This document shows, in pieces, positions 32,826 through 42,732 of a DNA stretch of 64,000 nt. The stretch comes from VAZQ01 sp036557705 (lineage in GTDB: Bacteria; Pseudomonadota; Alphaproteobacteria; Rhizobiales; Xanthobacteraceae), in NCBI GenBank assembly GCA_036557705.1, contig DATBHB010000087.1, positions 1 to 64,000 of the forward strand. The letters are read 5' to 3'. Numbering within the stretch: position 1 is the first letter of the stretch; each line of letters starts with the position of its first letter. The position numbers and the translations under genes were made by a program. The notes beneath the pieces were generated by a model, which was not told the DNA's origin, searched no databases, and saw only the letters and a list, made by a program, of their open reading frames with translations.

Positions 32826-32882
32826 GCAACCCCTCACCCCGCCGCGCTGCGCGCGGCGACCCTCTCCCGCAAGGGGAGAGGG
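32826..32882. repeat. Palindromic element (CCGCGCT...CTCTCCCGCAAGGGGAGAG type)
   Basis: CCCCTCACCCCGCCGCGCTG, a CGCGCGGCG hairpin, and CCCTCTCCCGCAAGGGGAG form a two-hairpin unit. An almost identical unit lies at 34919-34971, where it is inside the uvrB frame. Confidence 0.85.
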
Positions 32883-33029
32883 TGACGGAGCGTGCCGCGA
32901 TAGGGTGGGCCAGCCCGTTCGGCCGTGAAGTCCGCCATCGGCTTTCGGCGCCGCTTGGGCACCATTTTGCATAAAACGGTGCCTTACCGAGCTGTCGTCT
33001 TTGGTCCGCGGCGCCGCATCGTGTAGTGT

Positions 33030-33440
33030 GCACGTGGTTACGTCGAATTGCGCCCGGAGCCGTGTCTTGGCCGCCGTGCTCATTTTTCTCGAGGGAAACT
33101 GAGCCGAGCGGCGCGATCGGTCACCGCGTGAAGCGCTGCCGCCCTCAATCAATAATCAGGAACACGATCAGGAACATTTGAAATAAATTTGTTCCTCGGG
33201 AACACTCTCGGGAACATTGAAAGAAAGATGTTCCTGAGCCGAACTAACCGTTGACGCGGCAGCCTGCATCATGTACGTTACATATGGTTATGTCGAATTG
33301 CGCCCGGAGCCAGCATTGGCCGCCGGGCGTTTTCGTTTTTACCGAGGAAAACGCGTAGCCCGATCACTCGTGGACGCCAATCCGGCCAAAAACTCAGGAA
33401 CACTTTCGGGACCATTGTAAAAAAACATGTTCCTGAGCGT
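33030..33440. repeat. Tandem cassette of about 245 bp with GGAACA hairpins
   Basis: GTTACGTCGAATTGCGCCCG at about 33037 recurs as GTTATGTCGAATTGCGCCCG at about 33284. Each copy is followed by a GGCCGCC-rich arm and a T-rich tract, then by GGAACA/TGTTCC hairpins: GGAACATTTG...TTTGTTCC (about 33173), GGAACAT-n10-ATGTTCC (about 33211) and CATGTTCCTGAG (about 33425). The order and spacing repeat, so this is a diverged tandem duplication. Confidence 0.6.
33301..33340 (+). terminator. Intrinsic terminator-like hairpin in cassette 2
   Basis: CGCCCGG (33301-33307) pairs with CCGGGCG (33323-33329), followed by TTTTCGTTTTT (33330-33340). This is a good rho-independent structure, but no gene is seen upstream to be terminated. 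A degenerate version lies near 33051-33096 and a better one at 34111-34149. Confidence 0.65.
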
Positions 33441-33519
33441 GGGGGTTCAAACCCGCCCCGCCGGCGGCCTGCTTCGGCCAAAGTGGAAGGCGCTTGTATC
33501 GCTGAAGGTGCCTATCTCC

Positions 33520-33742
33520 ACCTCATCCTGAGTTCCCCACCGGCTGGCGCCGACCCGCTGCGAATGAAACCAACTGTTGTCGTCCCGGCCAAGCGAGCCC
33601 GGATTCAATCCGGGCGAGCGCGAGCCGGGGCCCATCTATCCGCACGGGCTGTTGCCAGATGGGTCCCGGCTCTCGCGTCTACAGCGGCGCTAGCGCCGCT
33701 GTAGAGACGCTCGGCCGGGACGACAGCCAGTTTCGTATTAGG
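33520..33742. repeat. About 220-bp dispersed repeat, copy 2 (duplicate of 22394-22617)
   Basis: It is nearly identical to the copy at 22394-22617, in the same orientation, differing by a few substitutions and single-base indels (for example GGGGCCCATC for GGGACCCATC). The perfect palindrome centred on GGCGCTAGCGCC is retained, and both copies end in CGTATTAGG. Confidence 0.85.
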
Positions 33743-34110
33743 GCGTCGATCGTCGCCACTTGCCGGCATCGACGCGTCTCGAAGGACGAGGTGGCCTCGG
33801 GGCGGGCCGGCCCCATGGTTCGAGACGTCGCCGCCATATAGCGGGCGCCTCCTCACCATGAGGGCGGATTAGACACCGAACCATTCAGTTAGAGCGAAGC
33901 GCCCGTACTAATAGAGCCCCACACCGTCTCGCAGCACTCCGAATCGAAAATTCCTCAGAGACGCTGACCTGGGCTCGGTCAGAGAGTTCGAAATGCAACG
34001 TGCGGTATTACCTCCGTAATTTGCAAAACGAACTCGGTCGCCGCCCTGAGCGCGGTTAGCGCGGCGGAAGAGAGAGCAAAGCAGCCAATCAATCGTACGA
34101 CGCCCAAATC

Positions 34111-34149
34111 GCGCCCGGAGCCTGACGGCGGCCGGGCGCTTTTCTTTTT
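34111..34149 (+). terminator. Intrinsic terminator immediately upstream of the HNH-AP2 gene
   Basis: GCGCCCGG (34111-34118) pairs perfectly with CCGGGCGC (34132-34139) and is followed by TTTTCTTTTT. The HNH gene starts 12 bp later with GGAGG in between. Its place between promoter and start suggests a leader attenuator or an insulator that travels with the element. Confidence 0.75.
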
Positions 34150-34778
34150 GGAGGCCCCCGATGCTTAGCGAACGAAAGCTCCGCCTGACGGCGGAGCAGG
34201 TCCGAAAGCTCCTTCACTACGCCCCGGAAACGGGGCTTTTTTATTGGCGCGTGTCCAGGGGAGGCGCGGCGGCGGGAACGCAAGCCGGCAGTCCTCACGC
34301 GCACGGATATGTCGTGATCAGACTTGACGGCGTTAATCATTACGCCCACCGGCTCGCGTGGCTGTACGTCCATGGCGAGCATCCGACCGAAGAAGTCGAT
34401 CACCGCAACGGTAATCGCGCGGACAATCGGATCGCGAATTTGCGCCAATCCTCGCGTGCACAGAATGCGCAAAATACCTGGCGGCGCTATCGCACGACCG
34501 GGTTCAAAGGAGTCGACTGGCATCGCCGCAAATGGAGGGCACGAATCGTCGTCAGTGGGACTCGCATACACATTGGGTACTATCCAACCGCAGAAAAAGC
34601 TGCCGCGGCCTATGACGAGGCCGCCCGCCTCCACTACGGAGAGTTTGCCAGAACGAACGAAATGGCCGGCCTGCTGCCGCCGCGCCGTTGTGAATCTGAA
34701 TCGGTTACGCCCTGCGCTCCAGTGCGGACCGAGCCGCAGCGCCGCACGATCGGCACCGGGGTTCCGCCCGAAGCCGAC

Positions 34779-37724
<2,946 letters not shown>

Positions 37725-37968
37725 TCATGCAATATGGGCCGGCAACTGGGGCGGGAAAAGGCTCGCGCGATCCGAGGCTCGATGAGCTGCACGACCGGAC
37801 GCCGAACGGCCACAAGATCACGATCCCTGTTGGACCAATGACCAACTCGACGGCCGGGCACGCCAGGCTGCATTATGCTGCACGATACGTCGCCGTTCGC
37901 CGCGATCGATGCTGCGAGTAGAAGCCGAGAAGCGCGCAACATCATCGGCAAGGCGTAACTGCGGCGGG
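37725..37968. other. Intergenic region, no gene recognised
   Basis: These 244 bp contain the uvrB upstream region (read leftwards) and the sequence downstream of the LssY_C gene. No hairpin with a T-tract, repeat unit or plausible coding frame was seen. Confidence 0.4.
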
Positions 37969-38799
37969 TCAGGCGGCGGCAGCGAGGGTTGCGACGGTAA
38001 CTTCTCCATCGGTGACGTAGTGGTTGACACGTCCGATTTGCAGACGCTGGCGCGCGCTGACCAACCTGACCTCGTCGACGAGTTGAGCTTTGCTCAGCTC
38101 GCCGACGATATAGTCTCGCTCCGTATTGGTATCCGAATCGGTGGCATGGGTAATCTGGAACGTGAGCCTGGTCAAAGACAGGCCGGTATCCCGGGTGCCA
38201 GCGCCTACCCAGAGCACGTGTTCCTTGTCCGGTGGCGCGTCGGTGTTGAGCCAAAAGCCGGCTGTTCCCAATGTGGCTTCCGCGCGCTTGAGGCTCAAAG
38301 CCCAAAATCGAATGTGGTGGCGCTTTCGCGGGCTGTTATCGATGGCCTTTTGAAAGCCGACGTCCTGCACGCGCCCAAAAAGATACAAACTGCTGAACGG
38401 CGCCGTTGGATAAGGAGAGTTGAAAACGAATGCCCGGACCATGCGCCATGAGCTCGCCAGGCTCAACCGATCTGCCGCTGACCAACCGGCGGTCCCAAAA
38501 GCGGCGTGAAGCTGCTGGCGCGTGCCGATAAGCACGAGGTTGACCGGGTCGCCGGGCATCCCATCGGCAGTGGTTGTGTAGCTCGGCACCCGTTTGCGCT
38601 TCAGAATCTTCAGGCTCATGCGAACCGTGAACGGGAGAATGAGATAAGCCGCGACTCCGTAGGTAAACGCCAAAGCCAAAATCCACGGCAGCCTGCGGTC
38701 GGCAGTTTCGAATACTACGAATACAATCAGCCAGATGCTGAAAATACCCAATCCGAGTACGAGCAAGCGCTGCAGAATGCGTTTCAACAGTCGCGGCAT
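37969..38799 (-). CDS. LssY C-terminal domain protein
   Basis: A 276-residue protein with two N-terminal membrane helices (VLGLGIFSIWLIVFVVFETA, WILALAFTYGVAAYLILPFT) and a soluble LssY_C domain: GDPVNLVLIGTRQQLHAAFG, GWSAADRLSLASSWRMVRAF, SSLYLFGRVQDVGFQKAIDN and PRKRHHIRFW. LssY belongs to the Legionella lss type I secretion locus, but the domain's biochemical role is unknown. The C-terminal HYVTDGEVTVATL is typical. It is likely transcribed separately from mltA, with a 90-bp gap. Confidence 0.85.
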   Translation of the reverse strand: MPRLLKRILQRLLVLGLGIFSIWLIVFVVFETADRRLPWILALAFTYGVAAYLILPFTVRMSLKILKRKRVPSYTTTADGMPGDPVNLVLIGTRQQLHAAFGTAGWSAADRLSLASSWRMVRAFVFNSPYPTAPFSSLYLFGRVQDVGFQKAIDNSPRKRHHIRFWALSLKRAEATLGTAGFWLNTDAPPDKEHVLWVGAGTRDTGLSLTRLTFQITHATDSDTNTERDYIVGELSKAQLVDEVRLVSARQRLQIGRVNHYVTDGEVTVATLAAAA

Positions 38800-38889
38800 C
38801 TACCCCACCGCTATTTGTTCGCGGCTCGCATCAGCGCGTCTTTGACGCGCTATGTGCGCTTTGTCCAGCCTGCGCACTGAGCAGAGCTT

Positions 38890-40278
38890 TCAACGCGTTC
38901 CTCGTATCGGCAAAGACGCCGCCGGCGCAGCCGCACCGGGACGGGCCGGTGCTCGAACCGGCCGCTCGGCTGGATTGTTTGCAGGCCCGGCGTTTCGAGA
39001 TTGCCCCTGGTCGCCGTCTCGCTCCTTGGCGGCGGCCGGCTGAGGAATCGCCGGTTTGGGCTGCGGCAGCGGCATCGCCTTTCCGGCCTCGATCATGTCG
39101 AGCTCGCGCGGAAGCAACATCACGAATTGCGCCTGCTGGCGAATGCGCCCTGCGACGCGGCCCGGGAGGTCGCCGGCGCCCCAATAAATATCGGCACGGG
39201 CCGGACCAACGATGGCTGACCCGGTGTCCTGGGCAATCATCAGGCGGCGGAATTTGATGGCGGGACCGCCGGTCGGGAGCGGGAGATCCGCCTCGATGAA
39301 GAAAGGCGTACCGAATACATGGACCGCATCGACCGCGATCGAGCGCCCAGGAACGAGCCGCGAGCCTTGCGCGCCGGTCGGCTGATCTTGGTTGTCGAGC
39401 CCGGTTATCCGGAAAAACACGTAGGAGCGGTTGACGGCGCGCACTTCCCTGGCCTCCTCGGGGTGGGCCGCCATCCACTGCCTGATCCGCTGCTTCGACA
39501 TTTCTTCGGGACGAATGAGACTGCGCTCGACGAGCAACCCGCCAACGCCTTTGCGCGCGAACCCATTGTGGGCATCATAGTTGAGGCGAAGCAGCGTGCC
39601 GTCCTCGAGCCGCACCCGGACCGAGCCCTCGATCTCGACCGCCATCGCCTCGAACGGATCGCGGAGCCAGCAGATTTCGAGGTGTTGTCCGTCAAGCGCC
39701 CCGTTCTCGATCGCTCGGCGGTCGTAGTAGGGCTCGACTTGATTCTTGGCGTTGAGCCGCCCCACGGCCGCGCGGTTCGGAACGCCGGCGGCCGGAGGCT
39801 TTTTGCCGTTGACCAGGAGATCGCGCGGGCGGCGGTAAAGCGGCCAGTGAAATTCGGGATTGGGAAAGCGCGAGCCTTCGATGATCGGTTCATAGTAACC
39901 GGTGAGCAGGCCGGTTGATTCTCCCAGCTTGGCAATCCGTACCGGCCGGAAATTGTCTTCGAAGAATTTGCGCGCTCCGTCATCGTCGGACGGAGCTGTG
40001 GCAGCATCGCGGCATGCGCGCCAGAGCCCGGCATAAAGCGGCCTGGGATCGGAGGGCCGCGCCACAGCGAGAAACGGCTTGCAGCTGGCCAGAAAAGCCG
40101 CCAAGGCCGCGGTGTGATCGTCGACGCCCCAGCGGTCGAGATCGGCCCACTCGACCGGCTCAAGCTGAGCATCGGGGATATTCAGCGGATCGACGCCATC
40201 CGCGTGCGCCGCCGAAGCAGCGCTCGCAATCAGAGCCGCGGCGGCGCTAATGCGTACAAGCGACAGCAACTGACGCAC
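38890..40278 (-). CDS. mltA: Membrane-bound lytic murein transglycosylase A
   Basis: MltA cleaves the MurNAc-GlcNAc bond of peptidoglycan to form 1,6-anhydro-muropeptides. The 462-residue protein has a signal peptide (LVRISAAAALIASAASAAHA), then TGLLTGYYEPIIEGSRFPNP, LNYDAHNGFARKGVGGLLVE, PTGAQGSRLVPGRSIAVDAV and the catalytic-Asp 3D domain LMIAQDTGSAIVGPARADIY with WGAGDLPGRVAGRI. No lipobox Cys is visible in the signal region. The GTG at 40278 after GGAAGG is used because it begins the signal peptide. The Pro/Ala-rich tail (about 60 residues) is an extension beyond the E. coli protein. Confidence 0.92.
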   Translation of the reverse strand: MRQLLSLVRISAAAALIASAASAAHADGVDPLNIPDAQLEPVEWADLDRWGVDDHTAALAAFLASCKPFLAVARPSDPRPLYAGLWRACRDAATAPSDDDGARKFFEDNFRPVRIAKLGESTGLLTGYYEPIIEGSRFPNPEFHWPLYRRPRDLLVNGKKPPAAGVPNRAAVGRLNAKNQVEPYYDRRAIENGALDGQHLEICWLRDPFEAMAVEIEGSVRVRLEDGTLLRLNYDAHNGFARKGVGGLLVERSLIRPEEMSKQRIRQWMAAHPEEAREVRAVNRSYVFFRITGLDNQDQPTGAQGSRLVPGRSIAVDAVHVFGTPFFIEADLPLPTGGPAIKFRRLMIAQDTGSAIVGPARADIYWGAGDLPGRVAGRIRQQAQFVMLLPRELDMIEAGKAMPLPQPKPAIPQPAAAKERDGDQGQSRNAGPANNPAERPVRAPARPGAAAPAASLPIRGTR

Positions 40279-40435
40279 CGGTTCGCCTTCCGCTCCGATT
40301 GTTGCTCGGGTTTCGCCCCCAGCTTCCAATGGAATTGCGCAAGTAGACGTCGCGCGCACCCGACACATCGGTCGCCTTGGTGACTTTTTCAGGGCCGGAA
40401 AAATCATCAACGGCGAGGACTTGTCGTTACCTCAT

Positions 40436-40460
40436 GAAAAAGGCCGCTCTCGGAGCGGCC
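40436..40460 (-). terminator. Intrinsic terminator after the glycine-rich protein gene
   Basis: On the minus strand a perfect 8-bp stem, GGCCGCTC and GAGCGGCC with a 3-nt loop, is followed by TTTTTC. It lies 26-50 bp past the stop of the leftward gene at 40486-40869, in the right orientation to terminate it. Confidence 0.8.
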
Positions 40461-40485
40461 CTTTCGCTCGCGAGGGCTTCGTCGC

Positions 40486-40869
40486 CTACCAACCGTAATA
40501 AGGATATGGGGCGTAACAGACATTCACCCAGGCCCAGCCGTTCCAGGCCCAGCACGAGGAGCCGTAACCCCAACCCGCGGCGGCAACGCCGACGGCAATT
40601 CCTGCCGCGACGGGCCAGCCCCAGCCTCGACGCCAGCCCCAGCCTCCCCAACCGGCACGCCAACCCAGTCCCGGGCGGACAACACCAATGCCGATTCCGC
40701 GACGGACAAACCCGGCACCGCGAAACCCGCCAATGCCGACGCCACGGAATCCGCCAATGCCGCCCACGCGGACGCCGCCGAACCCACCCACGCGGGCGGA
40801 GGCTGCATCCGAAAGACCGGATGTCAAGATAAGCGCTGCGACACCAACACCCAACCACAACCGTTTCAT
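40486..40869 (-). CDS. Glycine-rich secreted protein, unknown function
   Basis: A 127-residue exported protein: signal peptide (LWLGVGVAALILTSGLSDAA), then glycine/arginine repeats (GGFGGVRVGGIGGFRGVGIG, FRGAGFVRR) and a Trp-rich segment (WRAGWGGWGWRRGWGWPVAA). The C-terminus has two Cys (SSCWAW, VNVCYAP) and ends YPYYGW. Similar short glycine/tryptophan-rich proteins are common in Rhizobiales and have no known function. GGAGGA precedes the ATG, and a terminator follows the stop. Confidence 0.72.
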   Translation of the reverse strand: MKRLWLGVGVAALILTSGLSDAASARVGGFGGVRVGGIGGFRGVGIGGFRGAGFVRRGIGIGVVRPGLGWRAGWGGWGWRRGWGWPVAAGIAVGVAAAGWGYGSSCWAWNGWAWVNVCYAPYPYYGW

Positions 40870-41114
40870 GCATTCCTCCTTGACGGATCGTTGATTTCGT
40901 TTTGTCCGACCCGTGATAGTGAGCGCAGCTCCTAATAGAGCGCTTTCTCATAGTCTGGAGGGCCGGACGTCCATGATGCTGCCGGTTGGTCGCGACCGCT
41001 ATTGTACTTAAGGACAAGTGAGGATCTGCCGCCTTCCCGCGGCAGCACCCGCCAACCTTCGAGGCCCCCGCGCGCGAAGAACGCACACTCGTGCGGCGCA
41101 TAGTAGCAAACAAA

Positions 41115-41192
41115 CTAGTGTGGCGGTTCAGAAGTCCGCATCATTCTTGCGGCGAGTCCAACATGCGGACTTCTGAACCAAAGCCACACTAG
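41115..41192. mobile_element. MITE-like palindrome 1 (CTAGTGTGGC termini)
   Basis: CTAGTGTGGCGGTTCAGAAG...TCCGCAT at the left is mirrored by ATGCGGACTTCTGAACC...AAGCCACACTAG at the right, with a 4-nt indel in one arm and a 25-nt loop. The ends are CTAG. It contains no gene. It is adjacent to a second element with related arms (41205-41280). Confidence 0.7.
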
Positions 41193-41204
41193 ATCAATAA
41201 CTTG

Positions 41205-41280
41205 CTAGTGTCCTTCGATTCCGAAGTTCGCAAACCCAGGGTGCCGCACAATAAAGCGAACTTCGGAATCGGGACACTAG
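41205..41280. mobile_element. MITE-like palindrome 2 (CTAGTGTCC termini)
   Basis: CTAGTGTCCTTCGATTCCG...AAGTTCGC is mirrored by GCGAACTTCGGAATCGGGA...CACTAG at the right, with a loop of about 25 nt. It shares the CTAGTGT ends and the TTCNGAAGTNCGC core with element 1, 12 bp away. The remaining parts of the gap 40870-41495 show no gene. Confidence 0.7.
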
Positions 41281-41495
41281 AGAGTAAATTCATCGCCGCG
41301 GCCGCACGCTCCTCACTGCGTGCGCCTCTCGACAGCAAATTTTTTACACTCGCGATGCCAGCGGTATTGCAGGACCTCTGACTGGAGTTCAGGTGTATCA
41401 AATCGGTACAATACGCGCGGCGCCATATTTGCACGCGCGGCAGCGATGGGTAATAGTTAGATTTGGGATCGGGGGCTCGCAAACGGGAGAGTCAA

Positions 41496-41981
41496 ATGAG
41501 CTACCGGTCACTTGCACTCGCCGTCGCAGCATTCTCATTGTTGCACGGTGCAAATGCCGATGCGCAGCCTGTCTACGTGGCGCCTGGCGGCGTGTATATT
41601 GGAGGCGGCCCGGTCTACGTGATTCCGGCGCCAAATAATGCACTGCCTTACGCCACGCCCAGCTTCGGATTTCCATACGGACCGCCGGCTGTGCTGCCAG
41701 CGCCGCCCCTCGTGGGTCCGCCGGCAGTGGTCGCTCCGCCACCCGCGATCGTGGCTCCAACCGCGGTCTACGGACCTGGCGCAGGCTACTACGGTCCGGA
41801 CGCAGGCTACTACGGTCCGGGCGCTGGTTACTACGGTCCGGGCGGAGGTTACTACGACCCGCCGCTCTCAGCCTATGACGCAGCGTCTCGGCTGCGCCCC
41901 CCGGCCCCTATTCCCAATCGTGTGAACGGACGTTGCGTTGCCCGCCATGGTTACGACCAGCATCGGCCAGTCTGCTATTGA
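41496..41981 (+). CDS. Secreted Gly/Tyr/Pro-rich repeat protein, unknown function
   Basis: A 161-residue protein with a signal peptide (SLALAVAAFSLLHGANADA), a Pro/Ala/Val-rich middle (PPAVLPAPPLVGPPAVVAPP) and four copies of a seven-residue unit (GPGAGYYGPDAGYYGPGAGY). The tail RCVARHGYDQHRPVCY has a likely disulfide. The family is not recognised; the composition suggests a surface or cell-wall-associated protein. GGGAGAG precedes the ATG; a TTG at 41463 is a less likely start. Confidence 0.7.
   Translation: MSYRSLALAVAAFSLLHGANADAQPVYVAPGGVYIGGGPVYVIPAPNNALPYATPSFGFPYGPPAVLPAPPLVGPPAVVAPPPAIVAPTAVYGPGAGYYGPDAGYYGPGAGYYGPGGGYYDPPLSAYDAASRLRPPAPIPNRVNGRCVARHGYDQHRPVCY
41771..41858 (+). repeat. 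21-bp tandem repeat within the secreted protein gene
   Basis: Four units of GGC(G/A)CAGGCTACTACGGTCCG type follow one another, giving the GAGYYGP peptide repeats. Third-position differences between units show they are not a recent slip. Confidence 0.8.
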
Positions 41982-41998
41982 CAATAATTCAGCGAAGT

Positions 41999-42027
41999 AG
42001 GGTGGGCAAAGGCGCATGGCCCACCCT
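41999..42027. repeat. Short GTAGGGTGGGCAAA element
   Basis: GTAGGGTGGGCAAAGGCGCA followed by TGGCCCACCCTGCG is a minimal inverted copy of the repeat at 467-601. It lies between the convergent genes at 41496-41981 and 42076-42438. Confidence 0.6.
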
Positions 42028-42075
42028 GCGCAATTGCTTCTGATCGACTAAACGGGCTATGCCGCAGCTTAGCCC

Positions 42076-42438
42076 CTATTTGACATATCGATGGGGCGGC
42101 GGAGCAAGCAGAACCTGGGGGGCTCGCACCCACAGCGTGCCGCCGTCGAATTGGATGGTCGATCCGTCCGGCGAATAGATCGCGCCTTGCTGTACCGCCT
42201 CGAACCAAACACGTCCGCGGTAATTAATCCAAGCCCGACTCGGCTGCCCCGCTTCATTAAGCACGTTGGCCTCCCACCCGTTCTGGGTGATGAACACGAA
42301 GCCGCCGGGCGGGGCGAAGCAATGCGCCACGCATTGGTAGCGGCCGTTGAGAACGCCGGGGACCTGGGCCGATGCGCTGGTCGCCAACAAGGCTGCCGAC
42401 GCGAGAGCAAAGGCAAGGCCGTAAAGCGTGGTTCTCAT
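42076..42438 (-). CDS. Small secreted protein, unknown function
   Basis: A 120-residue exported protein with signal peptide (LYGLAFALASAALLATSASA). The mature part GVLNGRYQCVAHCFAPPGGF contains a probable disulfide pair; then FVFITQNGWEANVLNEAGQP and SRAWINYRGRVWFEAVQQGA form beta-rich segments, ending in HRYVK. I have seen proteins of this style in Bradyrhizobium, but no function is assigned. GGAGG precedes the ATG at 42438. Confidence 0.72.
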   Translation of the reverse strand: MRTTLYGLAFALASAALLATSASAQVPGVLNGRYQCVAHCFAPPGGFVFITQNGWEANVLNEAGQPSRAWINYRGRVWFEAVQQGAIYSPDGSTIQFDGGTLWVRAPQVLLAPPPHRYVK

Positions 42439-42732
42439 TTGAGGTCCTCCTTCGCGATGGACTGGCTGCATCCAGCTTCACCGCTGGTTGTACACCCGCT
42501 CCGCACCGCCATTTAGTAGAAATGTCTGGTATATGGCCATCCGCAACCAGGCGGTCTTCGGAGATTGAAACTTCGGCATCGTGACACCGGCTGACACAAA
42601 GCCGATATTGCGCTCAGATACCTGAAAGGAACTATTACTCTGTGGCACTGTTGTGTCATCCATGCTCGAACGAAGGGACTCGATAAAGACCCACACCTGC
42701 TGCAAATCGAGGGAATGGGTGGCGAGGAGTTG

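Larger units (their letters stand above)
32723..34110. other. Gene-poor accessory interval
   Basis: No convincing gene was found in these 1.4 kb. In order it holds a palindromic element (32826-32882), a first leader-like cassette (33030-33240), a second cassette with an intrinsic terminator (33270-33440), the second copy of the 220-bp dispersed repeat (33520-33742) and about 370 bp of unremarkable sequence. Short frames here are low complexity or come from repeats. Confidence 0.6.

Noticed and set aside
33418..33445. A tRNA-like T-arm (GGGGGTTCAAACCCGCC) near 33433
   Set aside because: No acceptor, D or anticodon arms could be assembled around it and the stem pairs poorly with a 7-nt loop. 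At most it is a chance match or an old attachment-site remnant.
40870..41114. A small RNA or gene in the gap before the MITE-like elements
   Set aside because: No terminator with a T-tract, promoter pair or plausible frame was found. A fragment CCTTCGAGGCCCCCGCGCGC is a decayed copy of the CATCCTTCGAGG repeat.
41771..41858. CRISPR-like regularly spaced repeats
   Set aside because: The 21-bp units are directly adjacent without spacers and encode GAGYYGP peptide repeats in frame within a secreted protein.
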